Assembly (NCBI GenBank): GCA_003137095.1
Contig: PLET01000125.1
Location: forward strand, 1 to 64,000
Length of the DNA: 64,000 bases
Origin: Gammaproteobacteria bacterium
GTDB lineage: Bacteria; Pseudomonadota; Gammaproteobacteria; Steroidobacterales; Steroidobacteraceae
Reading direction: 5' to 3'
Part shown: positions 49,522 through 58,402 of the stretch, one piece after another
Position numbering within the stretch: position 1 is the stretch's first letter
Layout of the letters: each line of letters opens with the position of its first letter
Program-made: the position numbers and the translations under genes
Notes under the pieces: generated by a model
What the model was told of the DNA's origin: nothing
Seen by the model: only the letters and a program-made list of their open reading frames with translations
Databases searched by the model: none

Positions 49522-50993
49522 ATAATAATAAATCTACCATTCCGTGCAAGTCATTGAGCACCAACCCGAGCGCTGCGCCGGCCCCCGGCGAGCTGTTCGC
49601 ATCCATCAATCCGGCAACCGGCGAGGTGCTGGCGCAGTTGCGTGTGGCCGGAGCGGGCGAGGTCGATGCCGCGGTGGCGGCGGCGCGCGCGGCGCAGCCC
49701 GCCTGGGGGGAACTGACGGGCGCGGCGCGTGCCAAGTTCCTGCAGCGCGCCGCACAGCTGCTGCGCTCGCGCAATGACGAGCTCGCCGAGCTCGAAACAC
49801 GCGACACCGGCAAGCCGATTCAGGAGACGCGCGTGGTCGATGTCGCGTCCGGCGCCGAATGCCTGGAGTATTTCGCGGGCATTGCGCACGGGCTCGGCGG
49901 GGAACACCTGAATCTCGGAGGATCGGCCTTCGGCTACACGCGGCGCGAGCCGCTGGGGGTGGTTGCCGGCATCGGTGCCTGGAATTATCCGCTGCAGATC
50001 GCCTGTTGGAAGGCCGCCCCGGCGCTCGCCTGCGGCAACGCCATGATCTTCAAGCCGGCCGAGCTGACCCCGCTCACCGCGCTCAAGCTGCAGGAGGTGT
50101 TCGCCGAAGCCGGGCTGCCGTCCGGCCTGTTCCAGGTGGTGCAGGGGTTCGCCGACACGGGGCGCCTGCTGACGCGCCACCCGCAGATCCGCAAGATATC
50201 GCTGACGGGCGAGGTGGGAACCGGCAAGGCGGTGATGGCCGACGCGGCCGCCAGCCTCAAGAACGTCACCCTGGAGCTCGGCGGCAAGTCGCCGCTCATC
50301 ATATTCGGCGACGCGAATCTGGACGATGCCGTGTCGGGCGCGCTGCTGGCGAATTTCTATTCCGCCGGCCAGGTGTGCTCGAACGCCACCCGGGTGTTCG
50401 TGCATCGATCCGTCAGGACGGCATTCCTGGAGCGCTTGTTGGCGCGGGTCGCGCCGCTGCGCATCGGCGATCCCCTCGACCCAGCGACCCAGGTCGGCGC
50501 CCTGATCTCAGAGCTGCACATGAATAAGGTGCTGGCCTACATCGCGCGCGGCCGCGCGGAAGGGGCGCGGCTCCTGATCGGCGGCGAGCGCGTGCGCAGC
50601 GGAGCACTCGCGCGCGGGTTCTTCATCGCGCCGGCGGTCTTCGACCAATGCACGGATTCCATGGCCATCGTGCGCGAGGAGATATTCGGGCCGGTGATGT
50701 CGGTGCTTGATTTCGACACGGAGGAGGAGGTGATTCGGCGCGCCAATGCCACCGAATTCGGACTGGCCGCGGGGGTTTTCACCAATGATCTGACGCGCGC
50801 GCATCGCGTCATCGCTAAAATCGAGGCGGGCACCTGTTGGATCAACCACTACAACGTCACACCCATTGAATTGCCGTTCGGCGGGTTCAAGATGTCCGGG
50901 CTCGGACGCGAGAACGGACGCGCGGCCATCGAGCATTACAGCCAGCTGAAGAGCGTCTACGTCGGCATGAGCGGCGTCGATGCCCCGTACTGA
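49515..50993 (+). CDS. betB: Betaine aldehyde dehydrogenase
   Basis: 492 residues if TTG 49515 is used; TTG 49554 is a realistic alternative and there is no ATG near the family N-terminus. It closely follows Bet[37 protein letters not shown] (about 137-156), general-base Glu in [19 protein letters not shown] and nucleophile in [17 protein letters not shown] (about 283-299), then [17 protein letters not shown]. It oxidises betaine aldehyde to glycine betaine with NAD. The betA gene starts 10 bases later, and the choline importer is divergent. Confidence 0.9.
   Translation: MNDNNKSTIPCKSLSTNPSAAPAPGELFASINPATGEVLAQLRVAGAGEVDAAVAAARAAQPAWGELTGAARAKFLQRAAQLLRSRNDELAELETRDTGKPIQETRVVDVASGAECLEYFAGIAHGLGGEHLNLGGSAFGYTRREPLGVVAGIGAWNYPLQIACWKAAPALACGNAMIFKPAELTPLTALKLQEVFAEAGLPSGLFQVVQGFADTGRLLTRHPQIRKISLTGEVGTGKAVMADAAASLKNVTLELGGKSPLIIFGDANLDDAVSGALLANFYSAGQVCSNATRVFVHRSVRTAFLERLLARVAPLRIGDPLDPATQVGALISELHMNKVLAYIARGRAEGARLLIGGERVRSGALARGFFIAPAVFDQCTDSMAIVREEIFGPVMSVLDFDTEEEVIRRANATEFGLAAGVFTNDLTRAHRVIAKIEAGTCWINHYNVTPIELPFGGFKMSGLGRENGRAAIEHYSQLKSVYVGMSGVDAPY
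49519..49557 (+). other. Possible 12-codon leader peptide ahead of betB
   Basis: ATG 49519 opens a short frame ([12 protein letters not shown]) ending at TGA 49555-49557, which overlaps the in-frame TTG 49554 of betB as TTGA. This arrangement would couple betB translation to the leader. There is no clear ribosome-binding site before it, so it is only a possibility. Confidence 0.25.
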
Positions 50994-51003
50994 GGGCCGG
51001 CCG

Positions 51004-52665
51004 GTGAGCCGCGAAACTTTTGATTACGTCATCGTCGGAGCGGGCTCGGCCGGCTGCGTGTTGGCAAACCGCCTGTCGGAGTCGGGAAAATACAGCGTGC
51101 TGGTGCTGGAATATGGCGCTTCCGATCGTTCGATCTTCATCCAGATGCCCTCGGCGCTGTCCATTCCCATGAACATGGCGCGATTCAACTGGCGCTACCA
51201 CACCGAACCGGAGACCCATCTGAATTCGCGCCGCATCCATACGCCTCGCGGCAAGGTTCTGGGCGGATCATCGTCCATCAACGGACTGGTGTACGTGCGT
51301 GGCAATGCGCACGATTTCGCGCGCTGGGAGCAGCAGGGCGCGGCCGGCTGGAGCTATCCCAATGTGCTGCCGTACTTTCGACGCGCGGAGAGCCGCCTCG
51401 AAGGCGGCGATGCGTACCGAGGCGACCGCGGACCTCTGAAAACCCGCTATGGAACCCTGTCGAATCCGTTGAATGCGGTGTGGCTGGCGGCCGCGGGGGA
51501 AGCGGGTTATCTGCATACCCGCGATATCAACGGCTTCCAGCAGGAGGGATTCGGCCGCATGGACATGACCGTCGAGGGCGGACGGCGCTGCAGCGCGGCC
51601 AATGCCTACCTGCGCCCGGCGATGCGCCGCGCCAATCTCACCGTGCGCACCGCAGCGCTCGCGACGCGCATCGAATTCGACGGACTGCGCGCCAGCGCAC
51701 TGCATTATAGGGTCGGCGCCCGCCATGCCGCCGTCGGGGTCGGACGGGAACTGTTGATCTGCGGCGGCCCCATCAATTCGCCGCAATTGCTCAAGTTGTC
51801 CGGCTTGGGGCCGGCCGGGGAATTGCGCGAATACGGCATCCCCGTGCAGAAGGATCTGCCCGGCGTCGGCGAGAATCTTCAGGATCATCTGGAATTCTAT
51901 TTCCAAGTGGCCTGCACCCAGCCGGTCAGCCTGTATTCCGTGCTGAATCCCTTGAGCAAGGCGCTGATCGGTGCGCGTTGGCTGATGTTCAAGGACGGTC
52001 TCGGCGCCACCAATCATTTCGAAACCTGCGGATTCATCCGCAGTGCGGCCGGCATACCCTATCCGGACATTCAATTTCATTTCCTGCCGATGGCGGTGGC
52101 CTATGATGGCAACTCGCTCGCCCGCGAACACGGTTTCCAGGCCCACGTCGGTCCGATGCGTTCGAAGAGCCGGGGCTGGGTGCGCCTCGCGTCGGCGGAT
52201 CCCCTCGAGCAGCCGAGGATCCGCTTCAATTACATGAGCCATGCGGATGACTGGAGTGAAATGCGCGCCTGCGTGCGGTTGACACGCGAGATCTTTGCGC
52301 AAAAGGCCTTCGATGCCTACCGCGGCCGCGAGCTCAAGCCGGGCGCGGCGGTCCAGTCCGATGCCGACATCGATGCGTTCATCCGCGATAACGTGGAAAG
52401 CGCCTACCATCCGTCCTGCACCTGCAAAATGGGCCGCCGCGACGATCCGATGGCGGTGGTCGATCCGGAAACCCGGGTCATCGGCGTCGACGGCCTGCGC
52501 GTGGTGGATTCCTCGATCATGCCCTCGATCACCAACGGCAATCTGAATGCGCCGACCATCATGCTGGCCGAGAAGGCGGCCGACCACATCCTGGGTCAGG
52601 GACTGTTGCCGCCATCGCAGGCGCCGTTCCACACCGCGCCGCATTGGGAGTCGACACAGCGATGA
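51004..52665 (+). CDS. betA: Choline dehydrogenase (GMC oxidoreductase)
   Basis: 553 residues from GTG 51004, which has GAGGG about 8 bases upstream and starts at the family N-terminus; ATG 50980 is in frame. FAD-binding VIVGAGSAGCVLANRLSE (about 9-26), GMC signature 1 GKVLGGSSSINGLVYVRGN (about 83-101), signature 2 GGPINSPQLLKLSGLGP, and the C-terminal active site HPSCTCKMG and NGNLNAPTIMLAEKAAD. It oxidises choline to betaine aldehyde, passing electrons to the quinone pool, and pairs with betB. Confidence 0.9.
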   Translation: MSRETFDYVIVGAGSAGCVLANRLSESGKYSVLVLEYGASDRSIFIQMPSALSIPMNMARFNWRYHTEPETHLNSRRIHTPRGKVLGGSSSINGLVYVRGNAHDFARWEQQGAAGWSYPNVLPYFRRAESRLEGGDAYRGDRGPLKTRYGTLSNPLNAVWLAAAGEAGYLHTRDINGFQQEGFGRMDMTVEGGRRCSAANAYLRPAMRRANLTVRTAALATRIEFDGLRASALHYRVGARHAAVGVGRELLICGGPINSPQLLKLSGLGPAGELREYGIPVQKDLPGVGENLQDHLEFYFQVACTQPVSLYSVLNPLSKALIGARWLMFKDGLGATNHFETCGFIRSAAGIPYPDIQFHFLPMAVAYDGNSLAREHGFQAHVGPMRSKSRGWVRLASADPLEQPRIRFNYMSHADDWSEMRACVRLTREIFAQKAFDAYRGRELKPGAAVQSDADIDAFIRDNVESAYHPSCTCKMGRRDDPMAVVDPETRVIGVDGLRVVDSSIMPSITNGNLNAPTIMLAEKAADHILGQGLLPPSQAPFHTAPHWESTQR

Positions 52666-53783
52666 GGCAGCTCAAGGTCAGGATGATCGTGATCGCGGCG
52701 CTTCTCGGTCTGCTCGCCGGCGGTGCGGGCGCCGCCGCGCCGCCGGAGCAGAGGCGCCTGGTGCTCATCGATCAGGATGGCTCCGGACCGGGGGGTTCAA
52801 ATCAAATGGCCATGATGGTGCTGCTGCAATCGCCGCAGGTCGAGGTGCTCGGCATCACCATGGTCACGGGCAATGCCTGGCGTGACGATGAGGCCCGGCA
52901 CACCCTGCGCATGCTGGAGCTGCTCGGGCGCAGCGACGTTCCGGTGGCCCTGGGCGCCGTGTTTCCCCTGGTGCGCACCGAGGAGGAGACCCGCCTCGGC
53001 GCGGCGCTGGTGGGCCGGGTCGCCTGGCTGGGTGCCTGGGGGCAGAAGCAGGCGCTTGCGCAAATGCCGCAGGCGGCCGCTGCCGTGCTGCCCGGCCCCT
53101 GGGACCTGCCGCCGCTGCCGGAGGGCGAGCCGCACACATCCGCGATCGCCGAGGACGCGGCGCATTTCCTGATCCGGCAAGTGCACGCGCATCCGCATCA
53201 GGTGACGATTTACGCGGCCGGACCGCTCACCAACATCGCGCTGGCGGTGGCCATCGACCCGCATTTTGCCGAGTTCACCCGGGGAATCGCCATCATGGGC
53301 GGCAGCCTGAATCCGCAGACCGAGGATCCGGAGTTTGCAACCAGTCCGCGCCACGAATTCAATTCCTGGTTCGATCCGGAGGCCGCCCGCATGGTGTTGC
53401 GTGCCCATTGGCCGCGCATCGACGTAACGACCGTCGATGTCTCGATCAAGGCCATGTTCACCCAGGCGATGCTGGACGACATTTCCGCATCGACGTCACC
53501 CGCGGCGCGCTACATCGCCAGCTACTCCCAGGAGCGCTATTACCTGTGGGATGAACTGGCCGCCTGCGCGTGGCTCGATCCCGGCATCATCAGCAAGGAG
53601 CGGCTGCTGTACATGGACGTGGACGTGAGCCACGGCCCCGCGTACGGCGAGACCCTGACATGGAGCGGGCCGCTGAAGCCTGCGGTCGATCTGCAGCTGG
53701 TACATGCGCAGGTCGATGTGGACGTGGCGCGATTCACCCGCATGTTCGTCGAATTGATGAAGACCGCGCCTCATGGCGAATGA
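52662..53783 (+). CDS. Exported nucleoside-hydrolase-like protein
   Basis: 373 residues from ATG 52662, overlapping the betA stop. A signal peptide (about 1-26, ending GAGAAA) sends it to the periplasm. The fold resembles inosine-uridine hydrolases (VEVLGITMVTGN, TIYAAGPLTNIALAV, GIAIMGGSL, EFNSWFDPEAARMVL). The calcium-site segment is IDQDGSGPGGSNQMAM rather than the classical DTDxGxDD, so base-ribose hydrolysis is uncertain. Why it lies between betA and a permease is unclear. Confidence 0.75.
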   Translation: MRQLKVRMIVIAALLGLLAGGAGAAAPPEQRRLVLIDQDGSGPGGSNQMAMMVLLQSPQVEVLGITMVTGNAWRDDEARHTLRMLELLGRSDVPVALGAVFPLVRTEEETRLGAALVGRVAWLGAWGQKQALAQMPQAAAAVLPGPWDLPPLPEGEPHTSAIAEDAAHFLIRQVHAHPHQVTIYAAGPLTNIALAVAIDPHFAEFTRGIAIMGGSLNPQTEDPEFATSPRHEFNSWFDPEAARMVLRAHWPRIDVTTVDVSIKAMFTQAMLDDISASTSPAARYIASYSQERYYLWDELAACAWLDPGIISKERLLYMDVDVSHGPAYGETLTWSGPLKPAVDLQLVHAQVDVDVARFTRMFVELMKTAPHGE

Positions 53784-55374
53784 ATTCGCGATCCGCCGCG
53801 AGGTGGGCACGATCGCCCTGATGTTCACCGGCCTCGGCTCGATCATCGGCTCGGGCTGGCTGTTCGGCGCATGGCGCGCGGCCCAATTGGCCGGCCCCGG
53901 GGCAATTTACGCCTGGATCGTCGGCGCCGTGGTCATCTTGTTCGTCGCATTGACCTATGCGGAGCTCGGCGCCATGTTTCCCGAGTCCGGCGGCGCGGTG
54001 CGCTATGGCCATTACTCGCACGGGTCGCTGGTCGGATTTTTGGCAGGCTGGGCGGCCTGGATCGCCATCGTGTCGGTCATTCCCGTGGAGGCCGAAGCCT
54101 CGGTGCAATACATGAGTTCCTGGCCCTGGCCCTGGGCGCAGGCGCTGTACGTGCATGCGCCGAACGGCCAGGGCGAACTGGCCGCGTCGGGTCTGACCAT
54201 TTGCGCGGTCCTGGTGGTCATTTATTTTCTGCTCAACTTTTGGAGCGTCAAGGTGTTCGCGAGCGCCAACAGCGCAATCACCTTCTTCAAGCTCATCGTA
54301 CCGGCGGCCACAGCCATTGCACTGATGTCCAGTGGCTTTCACTGGGAGAACTTTCACGTGGGCGTGCACGGCGGGACCCATGTGGGGGATGTTGCCTCCA
54401 TCCTGACCGCCGTGGCGACCAGCGGCATCGTGTTCAGCTACAACGGCTTCCAGAGTCCGGTGAACCTCGCGGGCGAGGCGCGCAACCCGGGATACAGCGT
54501 ACCGCGCGCCATCTTCGGTTCAATTGCCCTGAGCACCGTCGTGTACCTGATGCTGCAGGTGGCTTTCCTAGGGTCGGTGGCGCCGGACCATCTGCACGAG
54601 GGCTGGGCGGCGCTGGAATACAGTTCACCCTTCGCGCAGCTGGCGCTGGCCCTGAACCTCAATTGGCTCGCGGTGCTGCTGTATGCCGACGCCTTCGTCA
54701 GTCCAAGCGGCACGGGCACGACCTATACCGCCACCACCGCGCGCATGATCTACGCCATGGAGCGCAGCGGAACCTTGCCCAAGATTGCCGGCCGGGTCCA
54801 TCCGCGCTGCGGCATCCCGCGGCCGGCCATGTGGTTCAACCTGCTGGTGTCCTTCACGTTCCTGTTCTTATTTCGCGGCTGGGGGAAACTGGCGGCGGTG
54901 ATTTCGGTGGCCACCATCATCACCTATCTGGTGGTTCCCATCAGCGTGCTGGTGCTGCGGCGTACGGCACCCGATCTGCATCGTCCGCTGCGCATCCCCG
55001 GGCTCAGGCTGCTCGCACCGGTGGCTTTCGTGCTGGCCACGCTGATGCTGTACTGGGCGCGCTGGCCGCACACCGGGCAGATCATGCTGATGTTGATTCT
55101 GCCGATGCCGGTGTACCTCTATTATCAGGCCCAAGCCGGCTGGAGCGGCTTCGGCCGGCATCTTCGCGGCGCGTGGTGGCTCATTGCCTATCTGGCAGCC
55201 ATCGCGGCGCTGTCGTGGGCCGGCAGCCGGGAATTCGAAGGCCATGGCTACATCGGCTATGGCTGGGACCAGTTGTGCGTGGCGTTGACCGCATTGGCGT
55301 TCTGCTACTGGGGCGTGCGCAGCGGCTGGCACACGCCGGCATTGACGGCCGTGGAAAAGCTCCAGGCTCACTGA
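53773..55374 (+). CDS. APC-superfamily permease
   Basis: 533 residues with about 12 hydrophobic segments and the APC TM1 motif GLGSIIGSGWLFGAW (about 16-30), followed by YAELGAMFPESGGAVRYGHY (about 57-76) and FSYNGFQSPVNLAGEARNPG (about 221-240). It belongs to the amino acid/aspartate-proton YbeC-like permeases. It overlaps the nucleoside-hydrolase-like gene by 11 bases. Substrate unknown; an amino acid or small amine is most likely. Confidence 0.82.
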   Translation: MANEFAIRREVGTIALMFTGLGSIIGSGWLFGAWRAAQLAGPGAIYAWIVGAVVILFVALTYAELGAMFPESGGAVRYGHYSHGSLVGFLAGWAAWIAIVSVIPVEAEASVQYMSSWPWPWAQALYVHAPNGQGELAASGLTICAVLVVIYFLLNFWSVKVFASANSAITFFKLIVPAATAIALMSSGFHWENFHVGVHGGTHVGDVASILTAVATSGIVFSYNGFQSPVNLAGEARNPGYSVPRAIFGSIALSTVVYLMLQVAFLGSVAPDHLHEGWAALEYSSPFAQLALALNLNWLAVLLYADAFVSPSGTGTTYTATTARMIYAMERSGTLPKIAGRVHPRCGIPRPAMWFNLLVSFTFLFLFRGWGKLAAVISVATIITYLVVPISVLVLRRTAPDLHRPLRIPGLRLLAPVAFVLATLMLYWARWPHTGQIMLMLILPMPVYLYYQAQAGWSGFGRHLRGAWWLIAYLAAIAALSWAGSREFEGHGYIGYGWDQLCVALTALAFCYWGVRSGWHTPALTAVEKLQAH

Positions 55375-57149
55375 CCGACGGCGAACACGCCGTGCAGCGC
55401 GGACGCACACAGCGCGGCGCCGAGAGCCGTGATCAGAGCCGCGCTCAATACCGGCAGCAGCGGCATCCAGCGCCGGGCAACTGCGCTGCTGCCCAAGCGA
55501 TGGCGGGCATACAGGAACATCAGTCCCACTGTCGTCAGGGTGACGGCCAGACCGGCGCTGAATGCGGCCACCAGCAGCATACCGGTGGCGGTCTTGTTCA
55601 GGGCCACTGCGGCCAGTAGCAACACCAGCGCGGACGGGCAGGGCACCAGGCCGCCGGAAATGCCCAGGCTCAGCAGGCTTCGCCAGCTGACCTGCTCGCC
55701 ACGGGCGCCGGGCGGCAAGTGCGAATGCACCCGGCCGCCGTGGGAATGCATGCCCCGCGCATGGGCCGAGCCATAACTGCCGCCGAGGTGCGATGCGAGT
55801 GCCAGGCGCCCACGCTGCGGTCTCAGGTCGTGGTGTGGCAGCGGCGTGAAGACCAGCGGCCCCGCTGCGAAGCCGGGCGCACGCAGGCGTTGCGTCAGCA
55901 GCAACAAGCCCATGCCGAACACCAGAATCGCCGATAAGGCGTTCAGCACCGGAAACAGGCGCTCCGCCACCAGGTAGCGCGACGCATACAGCGTCAAGAA
56001 GCCGAGCACGAACACGCCCATTGTGTGGGTGATGGTGACCGTCAGCCCCAGAAACACCGCATGCCGGGGCGTGCCGCGCGAGCCGATCAAATAGGCGCCG
56101 ACGATGCTCTTGCCATGCCCGGGCGACAGCGCATGCACGGCGCCGAGCAGCAACGCGCCCAGCAGAGCCAGCGCGATCACGTCCGGCGGCAGACGGGGAG
56201 CGGACAAGGACGAGGCGATGCGCCGCGTCTCACGCGTGATCCAGGCAGTGCCGATCGCACCGGCCGCCGGTGATTTGACCGCCGCCGGCGACACGGCCGC
56301 CATGGACACGGTCGCCGCCGGGCTTGCGATCGGGCGCGCGGACAGCAGCGGCGCCCCGACGGGCGCCGCGCCGGCCCGAAACTGCAGATGTACGGCGCGT
56401 TCGTCGAGGGCTCCGGTCGCGGGCAGCGCCTGCAGCGCTTCGCCGAGTCCGCCGGTGAGCGACGTGCTGAAGGCGTCCGTGTCGAATACCGCCAGCCCGG
56501 GCGCCGACTTCACCACGATCTCGTGCCACCCCAGCCGGCCAGGATAGTTCTGATTGAAGAACTGCAGCCGGTGCAAGTCGCCGGCGGCCGTACCGACGGC
56601 GGTGTCCCTACCGTCGGCGGTGTCCCTGCCGTCGGCTGTGTCCCTGCCGTCGGCAGCGCCCGTGCCGTCGGCAGCGCCCGTGCCGTCGGCAACGTAATCG
56701 ACGTCCACGCGCAGCGAAAAGCCGCCTTGCTCCGAGGGCAGGCTGCTGGTCCAGCTGTTGGCGTGCAGGGGCAGATTCCGGCCGTCCAGCCGCAGCATCA
56801 AGCCCCGGGCAAAGCCGGCGGCGAGCCTGCCCACATAGGCGTCTCGCTCTGCTTGCGAGGTCACGCCGTCGCCGTTCGCATCGGCCAGGTGCAGTTCACG
56901 CAAGGCCGGAAGCTGGCCGTACACCACGGTGTAATGGACGGTGAGTGCGCCCTGCGCGAGCCGCAGCCCGCAGTATTGATTGATGGTGAAGTTTCCCAGC
57001 AGGCTCGCCACGGTATCGGCGCGGCTGCCGCCGGCGCCGCCGAGCGCCAGCAGCAGGCCGGCGAGCGCCCAAGCTGATCGCCGTCGGCCCGGCACACGGC
57101 GCCGGATGGTAAACGGCAGGTCAGTGGGCGTGCGGGTGGGTGTGATCAT
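55368..57149 (-). CDS. NicO/RcnA-family nickel/cobalt transporter with large N-terminal exported domain
   Basis: 593 residues. A signal-like segment (about 25-44) is followed by an exported domain with an EF-hand-like loop DANGDGVTSQAERDAY (about 89-104) and a low-complexity ADGRDT/ADGTGA hexapeptide array (about 154-188). The membrane part (about 325-590) shows GAVHALSPGHGKSIVGAYLIG, the NicO/RcnA hallmark, a His-rich cytoplasmic loop (ARGMHSHGGRVHSHLPPG) and GGLVPCPSALVLLL. Probably moves nickel or cobalt. It overlaps the NiCoT gene by 29 bases and the APC gene end by 7. Confidence 0.85.
   Translation of the reverse strand: MITPTRTPTDLPFTIRRRVPGRRRSAWALAGLLLALGGAGGSRADTVASLLGNFTINQYCGLRLAQGALTVHYTVVYGQLPALRELHLADANGDGVTSQAERDAYVGRLAAGFARGLMLRLDGRNLPLHANSWTSSLPSEQGGFSLRVDVDYVADGTGAADGTGAADGRDTADGRDTADGRDTAVGTAAGDLHRLQFFNQNYPGRLGWHEIVVKSAPGLAVFDTDAFSTSLTGGLGEALQALPATGALDERAVHLQFRAGAAPVGAPLLSARPIASPAATVSMAAVSPAAVKSPAAGAIGTAWITRETRRIASSLSAPRLPPDVIALALLGALLLGAVHALSPGHGKSIVGAYLIGSRGTPRHAVFLGLTVTITHTMGVFVLGFLTLYASRYLVAERLFPVLNALSAILVFGMGLLLLTQRLRAPGFAAGPLVFTPLPHHDLRPQRGRLALASHLGGSYGSAHARGMHSHGGRVHSHLPPGARGEQVSWRSLLSLGISGGLVPCPSALVLLLAAVALNKTATGMLLVAAFSAGLAVTLTTVGLMFLYARHRLGSSAVARRWMPLLPVLSAALITALGAALCASALHGVFAVGQ
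56587..56690. repeat. 18-bp tandem repeat inside the NicO-like gene
   Basis: Five full 18-bp units (56601-56618, 56619-56636, 56637-56654, 56655-56672, 56673-56690) plus a degenerate partial unit at 56587-56600, built around CCGTCGGC. Because 18 is a multiple of three, copy changes keep the frame. It encodes the hexapeptides ADGRDT and ADGTGA in the exported linker, ahead of the membrane domain. Confidence 0.85.
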
Positions 57150-58290
57150 GCGGGTGCGGAAGAGCGGCTGGGTGCAGGCGTCCGGATGCGGGCAGCCCCC
57201 CGGGAGGCTGCAGGGCGAGGTGAGCGGGCCAGCGCTGCTCCATGCCGCGCAGTTTCCAGATGGTGACGGACAAAGCCCAGGCCAGCAGGAACAGGCCGAC
57301 GATCAGATAACCCAGCATGCCGAAATCCACGCCAGCCAGCGCATCGCAGAAGCGCCCATGCAGATCGAACTGGCCGATGAGCACCTGTGCCAGTTCGATG
57401 GTGCCCACCATCAGTGCAACCGCGACGGACAGGCCGGTGGTGGTGATGTTATAGAAGATCTTGCGCAGCGGATTGAGGAAGGCCCAGTCGTAGGCCTTGG
57501 TCATGAGCACACCGTCCGTGGTGTCCATCAGCGTCATGCCGGCGGCGAACAAGGCCGGCAGACACAGCACCGCCGGTGCCGGTAGATCGCTCGCCGACGC
57601 GCCCGCGGTCATGGCGAGCAGTCCCACCTCCGATGCCGTGTCGAAGCCGAGGCCGAACAGCAGCCCCAGGGGATACATCTGCCAGCTGTGATTCATCATC
57701 CGGCGCAGACGTCCGCCGAACAACCGGTTCAGCAATCCGCGCTTTTGCAGCATCGCCTCGAGATGCGCGTGGCTGTGGTTGCCTGCATGCGCTGCGCGCC
57801 AGATTTTCAGGATGTCGAGCAGCACCAGCAGATTCAGAATGCCGATGATCCACAGAAAGGTGCCCGAAACGCCCGCCCCGATGACGGCACCGAGGATTCG
57901 CAGATGCGGCAATTGCGCCTTGAGGGCCACCGCAGCCACGGCGATGCCGATGCTGAGCGCGAGCACCACGGTGGAGTGTCCCAGCGAGAAGAAAAAGCCC
58001 ACCCCCAGCGGCCTCTTGCCCTTCTGCAACATGAAGCGCACGGTGTCGTCCACGGCCGCAATGTGATCCGCATCGAACGCATGCCGCAGCCCGAACAGGT
58101 AGGCGACGAAGCCCAGGCCCACGAGTTCGGGATGGTGGGCCGCATAGTGCAGATACAGGCCCCATCCGAGCAGATGCAGAGCGCCGATGCAGCCGTAGAA
58201 GCCCGCCAGGCGCGACCATTCGGCGCGTGAGAAGGTCGGGCGCTCGGGGTTCCGATCGAGTGGTCGGGCCACGTAGGTGAAGTCGGACAA
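57121..58290 (-). CDS. NiCoT-family nickel/cobalt permease (HoxN/NixA-like)
   Basis: 389 residues from TTG 58290 (AGGGG about 7 bases upstream); GTG 58272 is an alternative. Eight or so membrane segments with the NiCoT signature RHAFDADHIAAVDDTVR (about 69-85), FFSLGHSTVV (about 99-108) and LGLLFGLGFDTASEVGLL (about 208-225). The C-terminus is a His-rich tail HPHDHTHPHAH. It imports nickel or cobalt for enzymes such as urease, hydrogenase or B12. Having this next to a NicO protein is unusual; no Ni enzyme is in the window. Confidence 0.9.
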   Translation of the reverse strand: MSDFTYVARPLDRNPERPTFSRAEWSRLAGFYGCIGALHLLGWGLYLHYAAHHPELVGLGFVAYLFGLRHAFDADHIAAVDDTVRFMLQKGKRPLGVGFFFSLGHSTVVLALSIGIAVAAVALKAQLPHLRILGAVIGAGVSGTFLWIIGILNLLVLLDILKIWRAAHAGNHSHAHLEAMLQKRGLLNRLFGGRLRRMMNHSWQMYPLGLLFGLGFDTASEVGLLAMTAGASASDLPAPAVLCLPALFAAGMTLMDTTDGVLMTKAYDWAFLNPLRKIFYNITTTGLSVAVALMVGTIELAQVLIGQFDLHGRFCDALAGVDFGMLGYLIVGLFLLAWALSVTIWKLRGMEQRWPAHLALQPPGGLPASGRLHPAALPHPHDHTHPHAH

Positions 58291-58402
58291 TCGGTACCCC
58301 TGTGTGCTAGGCCAAGCGCTGTTACGGATGCTCTACGTGACGGTTCGCCGACCGGATGCACCGACCCGCATCCACCGCGCGATTTGCAGCGAATACCTTC
58401 GC

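Noticed and set aside
58291-58402. Possible cobalamin or nickel riboswitch, or NikR site, upstream of the NiCoT gene
   Set aside because: No B12-box-like sequence or GTATGA/TCATAC dyad was seen in the 112 bases.
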